Source: Alphaproteobacteria bacterium PA2 (GTDB taxonomy: Bacteria; Pseudomonadota; Alphaproteobacteria; Caulobacterales; Caulobacteraceae). Taken from it: DNA of 64,000 nt. Below, one piece after another: positions 51,690 through 61,067 of this stretch. The position numbers were made by a program, and so were the translations under genes. Numbering within the stretch: position 1 is the first letter of the stretch; each line of letters starts with the position of its first letter. The DNA is taken from contig NKIZ01000001.1 of assembly GCA_002256425.1 (NCBI GenBank), positions 248,001 to 312,000 of the forward strand. Direction: 5' to 3'. The notes beneath the pieces were generated by a model. The model did not search any database. It saw only the letters and a list, made by a program, of their open reading frames with translations, and was not told where the DNA came from.

Positions 51690-52499
51690 ATGGCGAACGA
51701 CTTCAACAACCTGTTTTCGGTCAAGGGCAAGACGGCCCTGGTGACCGGCGGCTCCCGGGGCATTGGCGAAATGATCGCTGCGGGCCTGCTGGCTGGGGGC
51801 GCCAAGGTCTATATCTCGTCGCGCAAGGCCGATGTCTGCGACGCCACGGCAAAACGCCTCGCCGAAACCTATGGCGGTGAATGCATTTCCCTTCCAGCCG
51901 ACCTGTCCCAGATGAGCGGCATCGTGTCCCTGGCCGGGCGCCTTTCCGAGGCCGAAGCCAGGCTCGACATACTGGTGAACAATGCCGGCGCCGCCTGGGG
52001 CGCGCCCATTGACGAGTTTCCCGAGGTGGGCTGGGACAAGGTCATGGACACCAATGTCAAGGGCGTCTTCTTCCTGACCCAGAAGCTCCTGCCCCTGCTG
52101 CGCAAGGCCGGCGCTGCCGGCGAACCGGCCCGGGTGATCAATATCGGCTCCATTGACGGCCTGAAGTCGGCGGCCTTCGACACCTTCTCCTACGGCGCCT
52201 CCAAGGCCGCGGTGCACCACCTGACCCGCTTCCTCGCCTCGCACCTGACCAAGGAGCGGATCCTGTGCAACGCCATTGCGCCAGGCCCCTATCCAACCTG
52301 GATGTTGTCCACCGGCGTCGGCTTTGGCGGGGACACGGAAAACGCTGACTGGGACCGGATCGGCCAGGGCAATCCCAGTGGCCGGGTCGGGACGCCCCAG
52401 GACATTGCCGGCCTGGTCATCTTCCTGTCCTCCCGGGCCGGGGAATATGTGGTGGGACAGACCATAGCCAGCGACGGCGGGGCGGTCGGGACCTCCTGA
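51690..52499 (+). CDS. SDR-family oxidoreductase
   Basis: 269 residues, classical short-chain dehydrogenase. NAD(P) binding in ALVTGGSRGIGEMIA, LDILVNNAGAAWG, catalytic Ser in NIGSIDG and Tyr-x-x-x-Lys in YGASKAAV; the end is SDGGAVGTS. It may oxidise the hydroxyacyl intermediate after beta-oxidation-like steps. The open frame extends upstream, but the ATG at 51690 after GGGGGAGAG gives the conserved N-terminus. It is followed by the CoA transferase. Confidence 0.94.
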   Translation: MANDFNNLFSVKGKTALVTGGSRGIGEMIAAGLLAGGAKVYISSRKADVCDATAKRLAETYGGECISLPADLSQMSGIVSLAGRLSEAEARLDILVNNAGAAWGAPIDEFPEVGWDKVMDTNVKGVFFLTQKLLPLLRKAGAAGEPARVINIGSIDGLKSAAFDTFSYGASKAAVHHLTRFLASHLTKERILCNAIAPGPYPTWMLSTGVGFGGDTENADWDRIGQGNPSGRVGTPQDIAGLVIFLSSRAGEYVVGQTIASDGGAVGTS

Positions 52500-52537
52500 C
52501 GTCGCCGGGACCAGGAAGAACACTTTAGGGGGATGGC

Positions 52538-53728
52538 ATGCTGCTGCAGGGACTGAAGGTCGTGGAACTGGCGACCTGGATCGCCGCGCCGGGGTGCGCC
52601 GCCATCATGGCGGACTGGGGCGCCGACGTGATCAAGGTTGAGTCCCTGACCGGCGACGCCACCCGGACCTTCTTTCCCGAGAGCGAGGAGAGCCCTGGCA
52701 GCCCGATCTTCACCATGGAGAACCGCGGCAAGCGCGGCGTGGCCCTGGACATTGCCTCCGAGGACGGCCGCCAGGCCATGCTGGCCCTGCTGAAGGAGGC
52801 TGACGTCTTTGTCACCAATGTCCGGCCAGGCGCCCTGAAGCGGGCCAAGCTCGACTATGAATCCCTCAAACCCCATATGCCCCGGCTGATCTATGCCAGC
52901 GTCTCCGGGGTGGGCCTCGAGGGTCCGGACGTTGACCTGCCGGCCTTCGACATCACGGTTTTCTGGACCAAGAGCGGCGTGGGTCGCTCCCACATTCCGC
53001 CCGACCAGGAGCCCTTCGCCTGCCGCCCCGGCTTCGGCGATCACGCCACCGCGCTTGCGACACTGTCGTCGGTCCTGGCTGCGGTCCATGAGCGGCATGA
53101 GACGGGCCGCGGACGGCTGGTGGAATGCTCCCTGCTGCGCACGGCGGCCTATGCCCTGGGCTGGGACATGGCCACCCATCTGAGGTTCGGCGAAGCGCCG
53201 GTCACCCAGTCCCGTGACCAGAGACCCCATCCCATTTCCGGAGTCTATTTCCGCACCTCTGACGACCGCTGGCTGTGCTTTGTCCTGAAAGGCCCCGGCT
53301 GCTTCCCCAATCTGATGACCGTGCTGGGTCATCCCGAGGTGGTGACCAATCCCCGCTACGCCCTGCCAGCCACCGACCTGGAGATCGTCCGGGAAATCCG
53401 GGCCTATGCCGAGGACGCCTTTGCGAAAATGACCCTGGCGGAAGCGGCGAAGATCCTCACCGAGGCGGATCTTGCCTGGGCGCCCCTGCAGACCCTGACC
53501 GAGGCCATCACCATGCCCCAGTTCGAAGCCACCGGCTGCCGGGTCGAGGTGGACAATGGCTGGGGCGGTCGGATGTCCACAGTGGCGGCGCCGGCCCGTT
53601 TCCCGGAAGGGGCGCCAGAAGTCACGAGGGGCGCTCCCAAACTCGGCGAACACACCCGGGAAGTCCTCGAGGAAGTCGGTCTGTCCCCCGAGCTGGTGGC
53701 CAAGGTCATGGCGCGCCTCGGTGGATAA
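52538..53728 (+). CDS. CaiB/BaiF-type CoA transferase (class III)
   Basis: 396 residues of the family III CoA transferases. GLKVVELATWIAAPGCAAIM begins the protein; the catalytic aspartate region and the CoA-binding segments LGADVIKVE-like (GADVIKVESLTGD) and FVTNVRPGALKRAKLDYESL are present. It moves CoA between organic acids and fits a pathway in which a CoA thioester is activated at low energy cost. TTAGGGGGATGGC includes a purine-rich site before the ATG. Confidence 0.92.
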   Translation: MLLQGLKVVELATWIAAPGCAAIMADWGADVIKVESLTGDATRTFFPESEESPGSPIFTMENRGKRGVALDIASEDGRQAMLALLKEADVFVTNVRPGALKRAKLDYESLKPHMPRLIYASVSGVGLEGPDVDLPAFDITVFWTKSGVGRSHIPPDQEPFACRPGFGDHATALATLSSVLAAVHERHETGRGRLVECSLLRTAAYALGWDMATHLRFGEAPVTQSRDQRPHPISGVYFRTSDDRWLCFVLKGPGCFPNLMTVLGHPEVVTNPRYALPATDLEIVREIRAYAEDAFAKMTLAEAAKILTEADLAWAPLQTLTEAITMPQFEATGCRVEVDNGWGGRMSTVAAPARFPEGAPEVTRGAPKLGEHTREVLEEVGLSPELVAKVMARLGG

Positions 53729-53735
53729 CTCATCC

Positions 53736-54518
53736 TCAGACCAGATAGCGGTCCCGCAGGGCTCCCACAGCCGCAGCGTCGACCCCGAGGTCGGCGAGAT
53801 AGGCCTCAAGGCTTCCGCACTCCCGGGCAATGGCCTGCAGGGCCGCGTCCAGATACTTGCCGTCCACCCCGAGGAACAGGCGCACGGCCGTGTCCGAGGG
53901 AACCTTGCCGAGGCTTTGCGCCAGGGCCTGGGCCACCATGGGGGCGCGGGCCTCGACCCGGGCTGCGGAATTGGTCAGCAGGAAATCGGCTATGGCGTCG
54001 TCCCTGTGGACACCCAGCGCCTGGTGGGTGAGGGCCGACAGCAGGCCGGTGCGGTCCTTGCCGGCTGTGCAGTGGATCAGGACTGTAGCGTCGGCTTCCA
54101 GCAGGGCCTCGAAATACCGGCGGAACAGGATGGGATGCCGGGGCTCGAACGGCGCCTTGGCGTAATAGTCCAGGAAGAAGGCGTCGACGCTGTCGGGCGT
54201 CAGGTCCGTGTCCCGCAGGAAGGCCACATGGGGCGCTTCGGCCCGGTCGCCGAGGTCGCATTCAATGATCTGGCCAGTGAACCCGTCAGGTCGCCTGGAA
54301 GGCTCTGAGTCCCGCTCCCTGGGGCGGCGCAGATCGACGACCGTCGTGAGGGCGAGGCTGTCAATGGCGTCCACATCCGCCGTCGTCGCCTTCCCCTGGT
54401 GAGCGGAACGCCAGAACCGCCCGCGCCGCATGTGGCGGCCATCCGCCGCGACATAGCCGCCAAAGTCCCGGAAGTTTTCCACGCCCTCCAGGGGCAGGAT
54501 CCTGTCGGTCGGGGTCAT
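53736..54518 (-). CDS. Tyrosine-protein phosphatase (IphP-like)
   Basis: 260 residues. The active site VLIHCTAGKDRTGLLSALTH is the C-x5-R loop of protein tyrosine phosphatases (with K-D as in the IphP/lipid phosphatase group). ENFRDFGGY near the N-terminus is the family signature for this type. Substrate may be a phosphotyrosine protein or a phosphoinositide. The ATG at 54518 is preferred over an in-frame TTG at 54539. Confidence 0.92.
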   Translation of the reverse strand: MTPTDRILPLEGVENFRDFGGYVAADGRHMRRGRFWRSAHQGKATTADVDAIDSLALTTVVDLRRPRERDSEPSRRPDGFTGQIIECDLGDRAEAPHVAFLRDTDLTPDSVDAFFLDYYAKAPFEPRHPILFRRYFEALLEADATVLIHCTAGKDRTGLLSALTHQALGVHRDDAIADFLLTNSAARVEARAPMVAQALAQSLGKVPSDTAVRLFLGVDGKYLDAALQAIARECGSLEAYLADLGVDAAAVGALRDRYLV

Positions 54519-54543
54519 GGGGGCTCCGGTCGAAGACAAGGAA

Positions 54544-54573
54544 AAGGCTCCGGACCATGAGATCCGGAGCCTT
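54544..54573 (-). terminator. Rho-independent terminator
   Basis: AAGGCTCCGGA (54544-54554) pairs perfectly with TCCGGAGCCTT (54563-54573) with an 8-nt loop. Read on the minus strand the stem is followed by TTCCTTG, which suits termination of the lipoprotein gene that ends at 54619. Confidence 0.8.
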
Positions 54574-54618
54574 CAAGCTGTTATCGCCTTCGAGGCCTGA
54601 AGAACAGGCGTCCCGGCT

Positions 54619-55497
54619 CTAGTATTGACGGGATTCCGTCTTGCCCGGCCAGGTCAGGTAGCCATCCCGGTCACGACCGGCGGCCGGCGTTCCGGTGCAG
54701 CGGCAGTCGGCGCCCTGAGCCTGATAACCCTGGGCCTGATAACCATGAGCCTGGTAACCCTGGGTCTGGTGGCCCTGGCCCTGGTACCCGCCGCCGGATT
54801 GATATCCATAGCCGCTCTGGTGATAGGCGTAACCCTCGCGCCGGGCGCCGGAATAGGCCCTCTGCTCCTGGCGATAGAGGCCGCGATAGACCACCGGCGG
54901 GCCAGCGGAATGCTCGTAACGGTTATAGACCTGACGCCCATAGGCCGAGGAGGTGCGGTCGATTTCACGGTCCACATAGACTTCCGCCCGGCGGGGCTGC
55001 TCGTAGATCACCTGGGGCTGCGGCTGGTAGACCGGGCGATCCACGGTCACATAGCGCGTGTCGCGGATATAGTAGTTCTTGCGAACAACGACGACCTTGC
55101 GCGCCTTGGCTGTCTGGGTGCGATGGACAGCGCGGCGGGTATAGGTGTGCCGATGGTTTGCGGCCGCATAGGCGGTGTTGACCCGCGACGTGCTGTTGGT
55201 CGCCGCGGTTGAGGCGAAGCGATCATCGGCTGTGGTGGCGGCCGTGTTTGCGCCCGCCCCCGTCATGGCCTGACCGGCGTCGCCAGTGGCGACGGCGACC
55301 TTGTCGCCCTCGGGCGCCATGGCGGCTGGCGCCGCGCCCGGAGCCGGCGCGCAGGCCGGCAGGGGGTTGGGGGTGCAGGCGGCGCCTGAGGCGGTCGTCG
55401 GGACCGGCTTTGCGCCCGTCAATGCGGCAACCTTGGCGGAGTCGCAGGCTGCGAGGCCCAGAAGGGCGATGAGGGGCAGAAGGGGCGTAAGTCGCAT
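54619..55497 (-). CDS. Lipoprotein with Gly-Tyr-Gln repeats
   Basis: 292 residues. Lipobox LAAC (cysteine about residue 18) follows a hydrophobic signal. The middle is Ala/Thr-rich, then comes VVVVRKNYYIRDTRYVTVDR and a Tyr-rich region; the last quarter has a tandem repeat of the type GYQAQ (GYQAHGYQAQGYQAQG) encoded by 15-bp DNA units. Two cysteines are in DCRCTG near the end. It probably sits in the outer membrane; no function is known. Low complexity makes homology searches unreliable. Confidence 0.8.
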   Translation of the reverse strand: MRLTPLLPLIALLGLAACDSAKVAALTGAKPVPTTASGAACTPNPLPACAPAPGAAPAAMAPEGDKVAVATGDAGQAMTGAGANTAATTADDRFASTAATNSTSRVNTAYAAANHRHTYTRRAVHRTQTAKARKVVVVRKNYYIRDTRYVTVDRPVYQPQPQVIYEQPRRAEVYVDREIDRTSSAYGRQVYNRYEHSAGPPVVYRGLYRQEQRAYSGARREGYAYHQSGYGYQSGGGYQGQGHQTQGYQAHGYQAQGYQAQGADCRCTGTPAAGRDRDGYLTWPGKTESRQY

Positions 55498-55619
55498 GGC
55501 GGTTCTCTGAATTCCGGTTTGGCCGGACCATGGACATCAAGTTTCGATTGCGCTGTTAGTTTCACCTCGGGCGCGAAGATGGACCGGGCAACAGGTACCG
55601 CATTTGGCGAATTCGGGGG

Positions 55620-55665
55620 ATTTCGCGTCCGAAAGCCGGTTCCCACCCCATGGAACCTGCTCTAG
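55620..55665. repeat. Second copy of the CCGAAA-CCGGTTCCCAC repeat
   Basis: CGCGTCCGAAAGCCGGTTCCCACCCC... matches the core of the repeat at 8430-8484, although the right arm reads GGAACCTGCTCTAG and is degenerate. It lies just upstream of the HAD hydrolase. Confidence 0.65.
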
Positions 55666-55697
55666 CTTCCCGCCCGCAGCAGGCGTGAGGGCGGAAG

Positions 55698-56348
55698 ATG
55701 GCGATTTCAGCAGTGATCTGGGATTTCGGCGGGGTATTCACCTCATCGCCCTTTGAGGCCTTCACCCGGTATGAAGTCGCCAATGGCCTGCCAAAGGACC
55801 TGATCCGCACCATCAATTCCACAAACCCTGACAGCAATGCCTGGGCCCTGTTCGAGCGGAATGAAATCGACACCGAGGGCTTCGACAAGCTGTTCCTGGC
55901 CGAATCCACCGCCCTTGGTCATCCGGTTCCCGGCAGGGAGATCCTGCCCCTCTTGTCCGGACAGCTCCGGCCCCGCATGGTCGCCGCCCTGAAGTCCTGC
56001 AAGGAACATTTCAAGGTCGGCTGCATTACCAACAACATGGTGTCGCATCATTCCCCTGGCCGGGACGCCCCGGCGGCGGGCGCCATGGGTCAGGTCATGC
56101 CCCTGTTCGACCACATCATCGAAAGCTCCAAGGCGGGCGTCCGCAAGCCGGATCCCCGGATCTATCTGATGATGTGCGAGGCCCTGGGCGTGGCGCCCGG
56201 CGACTGCGTCTATCTCGATGACCTGGGCATCAACTGCAAGCCGGCCGCCGTGCTGGGCATGAGGGCGATCAAGGTGGTGGATGTTGACCAGACCCTGGCT
56301 GATCTGGCGGCTGCGACGGGCCTCACCTTCAGCGCGGCTGACGCCTGA
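55698..56348 (+). CDS. HAD-family hydrolase (epoxide-hydrolase N-domain-like)
   Basis: 216 residues, HAD-IA type. [17 protein letters not shown] is motif I, in which the usual second Asp is replaced as in soluble epoxide hydrolase N-domains; VGCITNNM is motif [12 protein letters not shown] motif III; and [13 protein letters not shown] motif IV. Activity would be phosphatase. The stop overlaps the next start (TGATG), so the two genes form an operon. Confidence 0.88.
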   Translation: MAISAVIWDFGGVFTSSPFEAFTRYEVANGLPKDLIRTINSTNPDSNAWALFERNEIDTEGFDKLFLAESTALGHPVPGREILPLLSGQLRPRMVAALKSCKEHFKVGCITNNMVSHHSPGRDAPAAGAMGQVMPLFDHIIESSKAGVRKPDPRIYLMMCEALGVAPGDCVYLDDLGINCKPAAVLGMRAIKVVDVDQTLADLAAATGLTFSAADA

Positions 56349-56656
56349 TGGCGCGTCCCACCGCGATCGGCGCCATAGACGCCCTGGAAAAGCTGCCCGA
56401 CTGGTCCGACACCCCGGGCGATCGCGACGAGATTACCCGGACCTTCCAGTTCGCAGACTTCAATCAGGCCTTCGCCTTCATGACCCGGGTCGCCCTGAAG
56501 GCCGAGGTTTTGGATCACCACCCGGAATGGCGGAATGTCTACAACCGTGTGGAGGTCGTGCTGACCACCCATGACGCGGGCGGGGTCACCAGTCTGGATG
56601 TGGACATGGCCCGGTTCATGGACGCTGCGGCCAGGGAGCTGGGCGCGGCTAGTTGA
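56348..56656 (+). CDS. Pterin-4a-carbinolamine dehydratase
   Basis: 102 residues. The active-site segment is [17 protein letters not shown], with histidines in the expected order, and [15 protein letters not shown] follows. The enzyme recycles tetrahydrobiopterin or acts as a moonlighting regulator (PhhB/DCoH). No phenylalanine hydroxylase is in the window. Translation is coupled to the HAD gene by a 1-bp overlap; its 3' end overlaps the convergent next gene by 8 bp. Confidence 0.93.
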   Translation: MARPTAIGAIDALEKLPDWSDTPGDRDEITRTFQFADFNQAFAFMTRVALKAEVLDHHPEWRNVYNRVEVVLTTHDAGGVTSLDVDMARFMDAAARELGAAS

Positions 56657-57083
56657 CCATGATGGAGCCGAGGAGAAGCCGCACGCCAGGCGCGCCGACC
56701 ACCACATCGGTCTGCCTTTGCAGTTCGCGGGAGATATAGTCCGCATCCGGCACCCTGGTCGGCGACAGGTTTGCGGCGTAGATCTGGATGGACTGGACAT
56801 AGGCGGCCTGCAGACGCGGAGTCAGGCGGGACGCCTTTTCGTAGAGCTTGGGGTCGGGAATATCTATGCCGGTCTCGATCGCCAGGACGCTGCGCCGACC
56901 ACTGCTGCGCATGATGGAGGCGGTCACCAGGCCAACCGTCAGATAGCTGCCGTCGGGCTTTTTCTTGCCCTTCTCGCCTTCGCCGCCCTCGGCTTTCTTG
57001 CCAGAGGCCAGGGCGGGACGTGAAGCCGCCGCAAAGGCCAGGCCGGAAAGGGTCAGGAGCTGGGTGAATTTGCGACGATCCAT
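56649..57083 (-). CDS. Exported hypothetical protein with twin-arginine-like signal
   Basis: 144 residues. [20 protein letters not shown] is a Tat-like signal peptide (RRKF-x-x-LL), followed by a Lys/Glu-rich linker and a domain with [20 protein letters not shown] and [19 protein letters not shown]. It fits small Tat-exported proteins of unknown function. The ATG at 57083 is chosen from several in-frame starts. Divergent from flmA. Confidence 0.7.
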   Translation of the reverse strand: MDRRKFTQLLTLSGLAFAAASRPALASGKKAEGGEGEKGKKKPDGSYLTVGLVTASIMRSSGRRSVLAIETGIDIPDPKLYEKASRLTPRLQAAYVQSIQIYAANLSPTRVPDADYISRELQRQTDVVVGAPGVRLLLGSIMVN

Positions 57084-57146
57084 GGGACCAGAGGCCCATA
57101 TTATGGTTAGCAGTCTCTTTACGTCGGCGGCGCGAAAATCCTGTAG

Positions 57147-58235
<1,089 letters not shown>

Positions 58236-58239
58236 GTTT

Positions 58240-59406
58240 GTGAGCGCCTTCCTCGCCTATGGTCGCCAGACCATCGAAGATGACGATATTGCCGCGGTCG
58301 CAGAGGCGCTGAAGTCTGATTTCCTGACCACGGGGCCAAGGGTCGACGCCTTTGAGGATGCCTTCGCCCAGGCCGTCGGCGCCCGGCATGCCGTCGCCTG
58401 CTCCAACGGCACAGCGGCCCTGCACCTGGCCATGATGGCCCTGGACGTCCAGCCGGGGGAGGTGGTGATCTGCCCCAGCATCACCTTCCTGGCCACCGCC
58501 AACTGCGCCCGCTATGTGGGCGCCGAGGTGATTTTCGCCGATGTGGATCCCGCCACGGGCCTGATGACCCCGGAAACCCTTGAGGCTGCCCTGAAACAGG
58601 TCGGCGCCCGGAAGCTGCGGGCGGTCCTGCCGGTCCACCTGCGGGGCGATGTCGCCGAACTTGACCGATTGCAGGCCCTGGCCGCCGCCGCCGGCGCGGT
58701 TCTGGTTGAGGACGCCCCCCATGCCCTGGGCTCGGAGGCCGTGTTCGGGAACCAGAAGGAGACCGTGGGGGACTGCCGCCATTCCGCCATGGCCACCTTC
58801 TCCTTCCATCCGGTCAAGACCATCGCCACCGGCGAGGGCGGCATGGTCACCACCAACGACCCGGACCTGGCGGCCCGCCTGAAGACCTTCCGCAGCCACG
58901 GCATGGTCCGCCCCGAGGGCGGCGAGCCCTGGTGGTATGAAATGCCGGAGCCGGGCTTCAACTACCGCCTCCCCGACATTCTCTGCGCCCTGGGCCAGTC
59001 CCAGCTGAAGAAGCTGCCGCGCTTCGCCGCCCAGCGTCGGGCCCTGGCGGCACACTATGACAGGGCGCTGGCTGACCTGGCCCCGGTGGTGAAGATCGCG
59101 GCCCGCCCCGACTGGAGCCAGCCGGTTCTGCACCTGCTGGTGACCCTGATCGATTTCGACGCCGTCGGTCTGACCCGCCGACAGGTGGTGGATGGCCTGA
59201 AGGCCAGGGGCGTCGGGACCCAGGTCCACTATATTCCGGTCCATACCCAGCCTTACTACCGGGCCCGCTATGGCCAGCTCGACCTGCCGGGCGCGCAGGC
59301 CTGGTACAGGTCCTGCCTGACCCTGCCCCTCTATCCCGGCATGACCCTTGAGGACGTGGAACACGTGGCGGCGAGTCTTCGGGACGTCCTGCAAGGCCAG
59401 GCCTGA
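58240..59406 (+). CDS. flmB: UDP-sugar aminotransferase (FlmB/PseC type)
   Basis: 388 residues, DegT/DnrJ/EryC1 family PLP aminotransferase. The PLP lysine is in FSFHPVKTIATGEGGM, and the N-terminal FLTTGPRVDAFEDAFA and CSNGTAALHLAMMALDV are typical. It adds the amino group at C4 of the dehydratase product, the second step of pseudaminic acid synthesis. GTG start at 58240, 4 bp after flmA. Other genes of the pathway (PseF, G, H, I) are not in the window. Confidence 0.93.
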   Translation: MSAFLAYGRQTIEDDDIAAVAEALKSDFLTTGPRVDAFEDAFAQAVGARHAVACSNGTAALHLAMMALDVQPGEVVICPSITFLATANCARYVGAEVIFADVDPATGLMTPETLEAALKQVGARKLRAVLPVHLRGDVAELDRLQALAAAAGAVLVEDAPHALGSEAVFGNQKETVGDCRHSAMATFSFHPVKTIATGEGGMVTTNDPDLAARLKTFRSHGMVRPEGGEPWWYEMPEPGFNYRLPDILCALGQSQLKKLPRFAAQRRALAAHYDRALADLAPVVKIAARPDWSQPVLHLLVTLIDFDAVGLTRRQVVDGLKARGVGTQVHYIPVHTQPYYRARYGQLDLPGAQAWYRSCLTLPLYPGMTLEDVEHVAASLRDVLQGQA

Positions 59407-59494
59407 TTCTCCCGAAGTTCTATCTTTGTTCTTGATTTAGGCGGCCTGCTATGGTCGGGTTGTGGATTGATGAGGCTCAATCCAGAGGATGCTC

Positions 59495-61033
59495 ATGGCG
59501 GCGCGGGTCATGACGGTGGCGTTTCAGGGGGTCGAGGCCCGACCGGTGGATGTCGAGGTCCAGCTGACCAGCGGCGAATTCGCCTTTGTGGTGGTGGGCC
59601 TGGGAGACAAGGCCGTGGGCGAGAGCCGGGAGCGGGTCCGGGCCGCCTTCGCAGGTCTGGGCCTGGCCCTGCCCGGTCGGCGCATCATCTGCAATCTCGC
59701 GCCCGCCGATCTCCCCAAGGAAGGAAGCCACTATGACCTGCCTATCGCCCTGGCGGTCATGGCGGCCATGGGGGTCATTCCCCCCGACGCCCTCAGCGGC
59801 TGGGCGGCCATGGGCGAGCTGTCCCTGGACGGCCGGATCGTCGCTGCGGTCGGCGCCCTGCCGGCGGCGGTGGCGGCCGGCGCCTTGGATCTGGGACTGA
59901 TCTGTCCGGCGGCCTGCGGGGCCGAAGCCGCCTGGGCGGGGGAAACCCGCATACTGGCCGCGCCCTCGCTGATTTCCCTGGTCAATCATTTCCGGGGGAC
60001 CCAGATCCTCTCGCCCCCAGCCCCCGGCCAGGTTCTTGAGGGGCCTCCCACCGCTGACCTGAAGGACGTCAAGGGCCAGGAAAACGCCAAACGGGCCCTC
60101 GAAGTCGCCGCTGCCGGCGGACACAACCTGCTGTTCATTGGTCCGCCGGGGTCGGGCAAGTCGATGATGGCTGCGCGCCTTCCCGGCCTTCTGCCGCCCC
60201 TGTCTCCGTCCGAGCTGCTGGAAACCTCCATGGTCCACTCCGTGGCGGGGTTGATCGCCCGCGGTGAACTGACCCGGGCGAGGCCCTTCCGGGCGCCCCA
60301 CCACTCGGCCACCATGGCGGCCCTGACCGGTGGCGGTCACAGGGTCAAGCCGGGGGAGGTGTCCCTGGCGCACAATGGCGTGCTCTTCCTCGATGAGCTC
60401 CCGGAATTCAGCGCCCAGGCCCTGGATTCCCTGCGTCAGCCCCTGGAGACGGGAGAGGTGACGGTGGCACGGGCCAATGCCCATGTGCGATATCCGGCCC
60501 GGTTCCAGCTGATTGCGGCGGAGAACCCCTGCAAGTGCGGTCATGGCGGCGCCGGCCGGGGCGCCTGCGGCCGGGCGCCCCGATGTCAGCTGGACTATCA
60601 GGCCAAGGTCTCCGGCCCCTTCATGGACCGCATAGACCTGCAGATCGAGGTTCCCGCCGTGACGGCGGCTGACCTGTCCCTGCCGCCCCCCGCCGAAGGC
60701 ACGGCTGAGGCTGCGAAGCGGGTGGCTGTGGCCCGGGATCTTCAGGCCGATCGGGCCCGCGCCTCGCAGAGGGAGGACGCCGAGCCCCTTAACGCCCGGG
60801 CCCAGGGGAGCTGGCTGGAGGCCATTGCGGAACTGGACGCCGACGCCCGGGCCCTGCTCAGCCGGGCCGCTGAGGCCGGGGGCCTGACAGCCCGGGGCTG
60901 GACGCGCACCCTGCGCCTTGCCCGCACCGTCGCCGATCTTGAGGGTGGCGGACCCATCCGGCGGGTCCACGTGGCCGAGGCCCTGATCTATCGCCGGGCG
61001 GGCGCCCAGGCGCTGATGCGCCAGACGGTTTGA
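59495..61033 (+). CDS. comM: ComM/YifB-type Mg-chelatase-like ATPase
   Basis: 512 residues. The N-terminal Lon-protease-like fold (VARPVDVEVQLTSGEFAFVV) leads into the AAA+ domain with Walker A FIGPPGSGKSMMAARLPG (about 207-224) and Walker B LFLDELPEF, plus a zinc-like region CKCGHGGAGRGACGRAPRC, and a C-terminal chelatase-type domain. ComM promotes branch migration in natural transformation in some bacteria. ATG at 59495 gives MAARVMTVAF; an ATG two codons earlier is an alternative. Confidence 0.93.
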   Translation: MAARVMTVAFQGVEARPVDVEVQLTSGEFAFVVVGLGDKAVGESRERVRAAFAGLGLALPGRRIICNLAPADLPKEGSHYDLPIALAVMAAMGVIPPDALSGWAAMGELSLDGRIVAAVGALPAAVAAGALDLGLICPAACGAEAAWAGETRILAAPSLISLVNHFRGTQILSPPAPGQVLEGPPTADLKDVKGQENAKRALEVAAAGGHNLLFIGPPGSGKSMMAARLPGLLPPLSPSELLETSMVHSVAGLIARGELTRARPFRAPHHSATMAALTGGGHRVKPGEVSLAHNGVLFLDELPEFSAQALDSLRQPLETGEVTVARANAHVRYPARFQLIAAENPCKCGHGGAGRGACGRAPRCQLDYQAKVSGPFMDRIDLQIEVPAVTAADLSLPPPAEGTAEAAKRVAVARDLQADRARASQREDAEPLNARAQGSWLEAIAELDADARALLSRAAEAGGLTARGWTRTLRLARTVADLEGGGPIRRVHVAEALIYRRAGAQALMRQTV

Positions 61034-61067
61034 CCCGTCGTTAAGTCCCCCCTGCTAGCCTCGGGTC

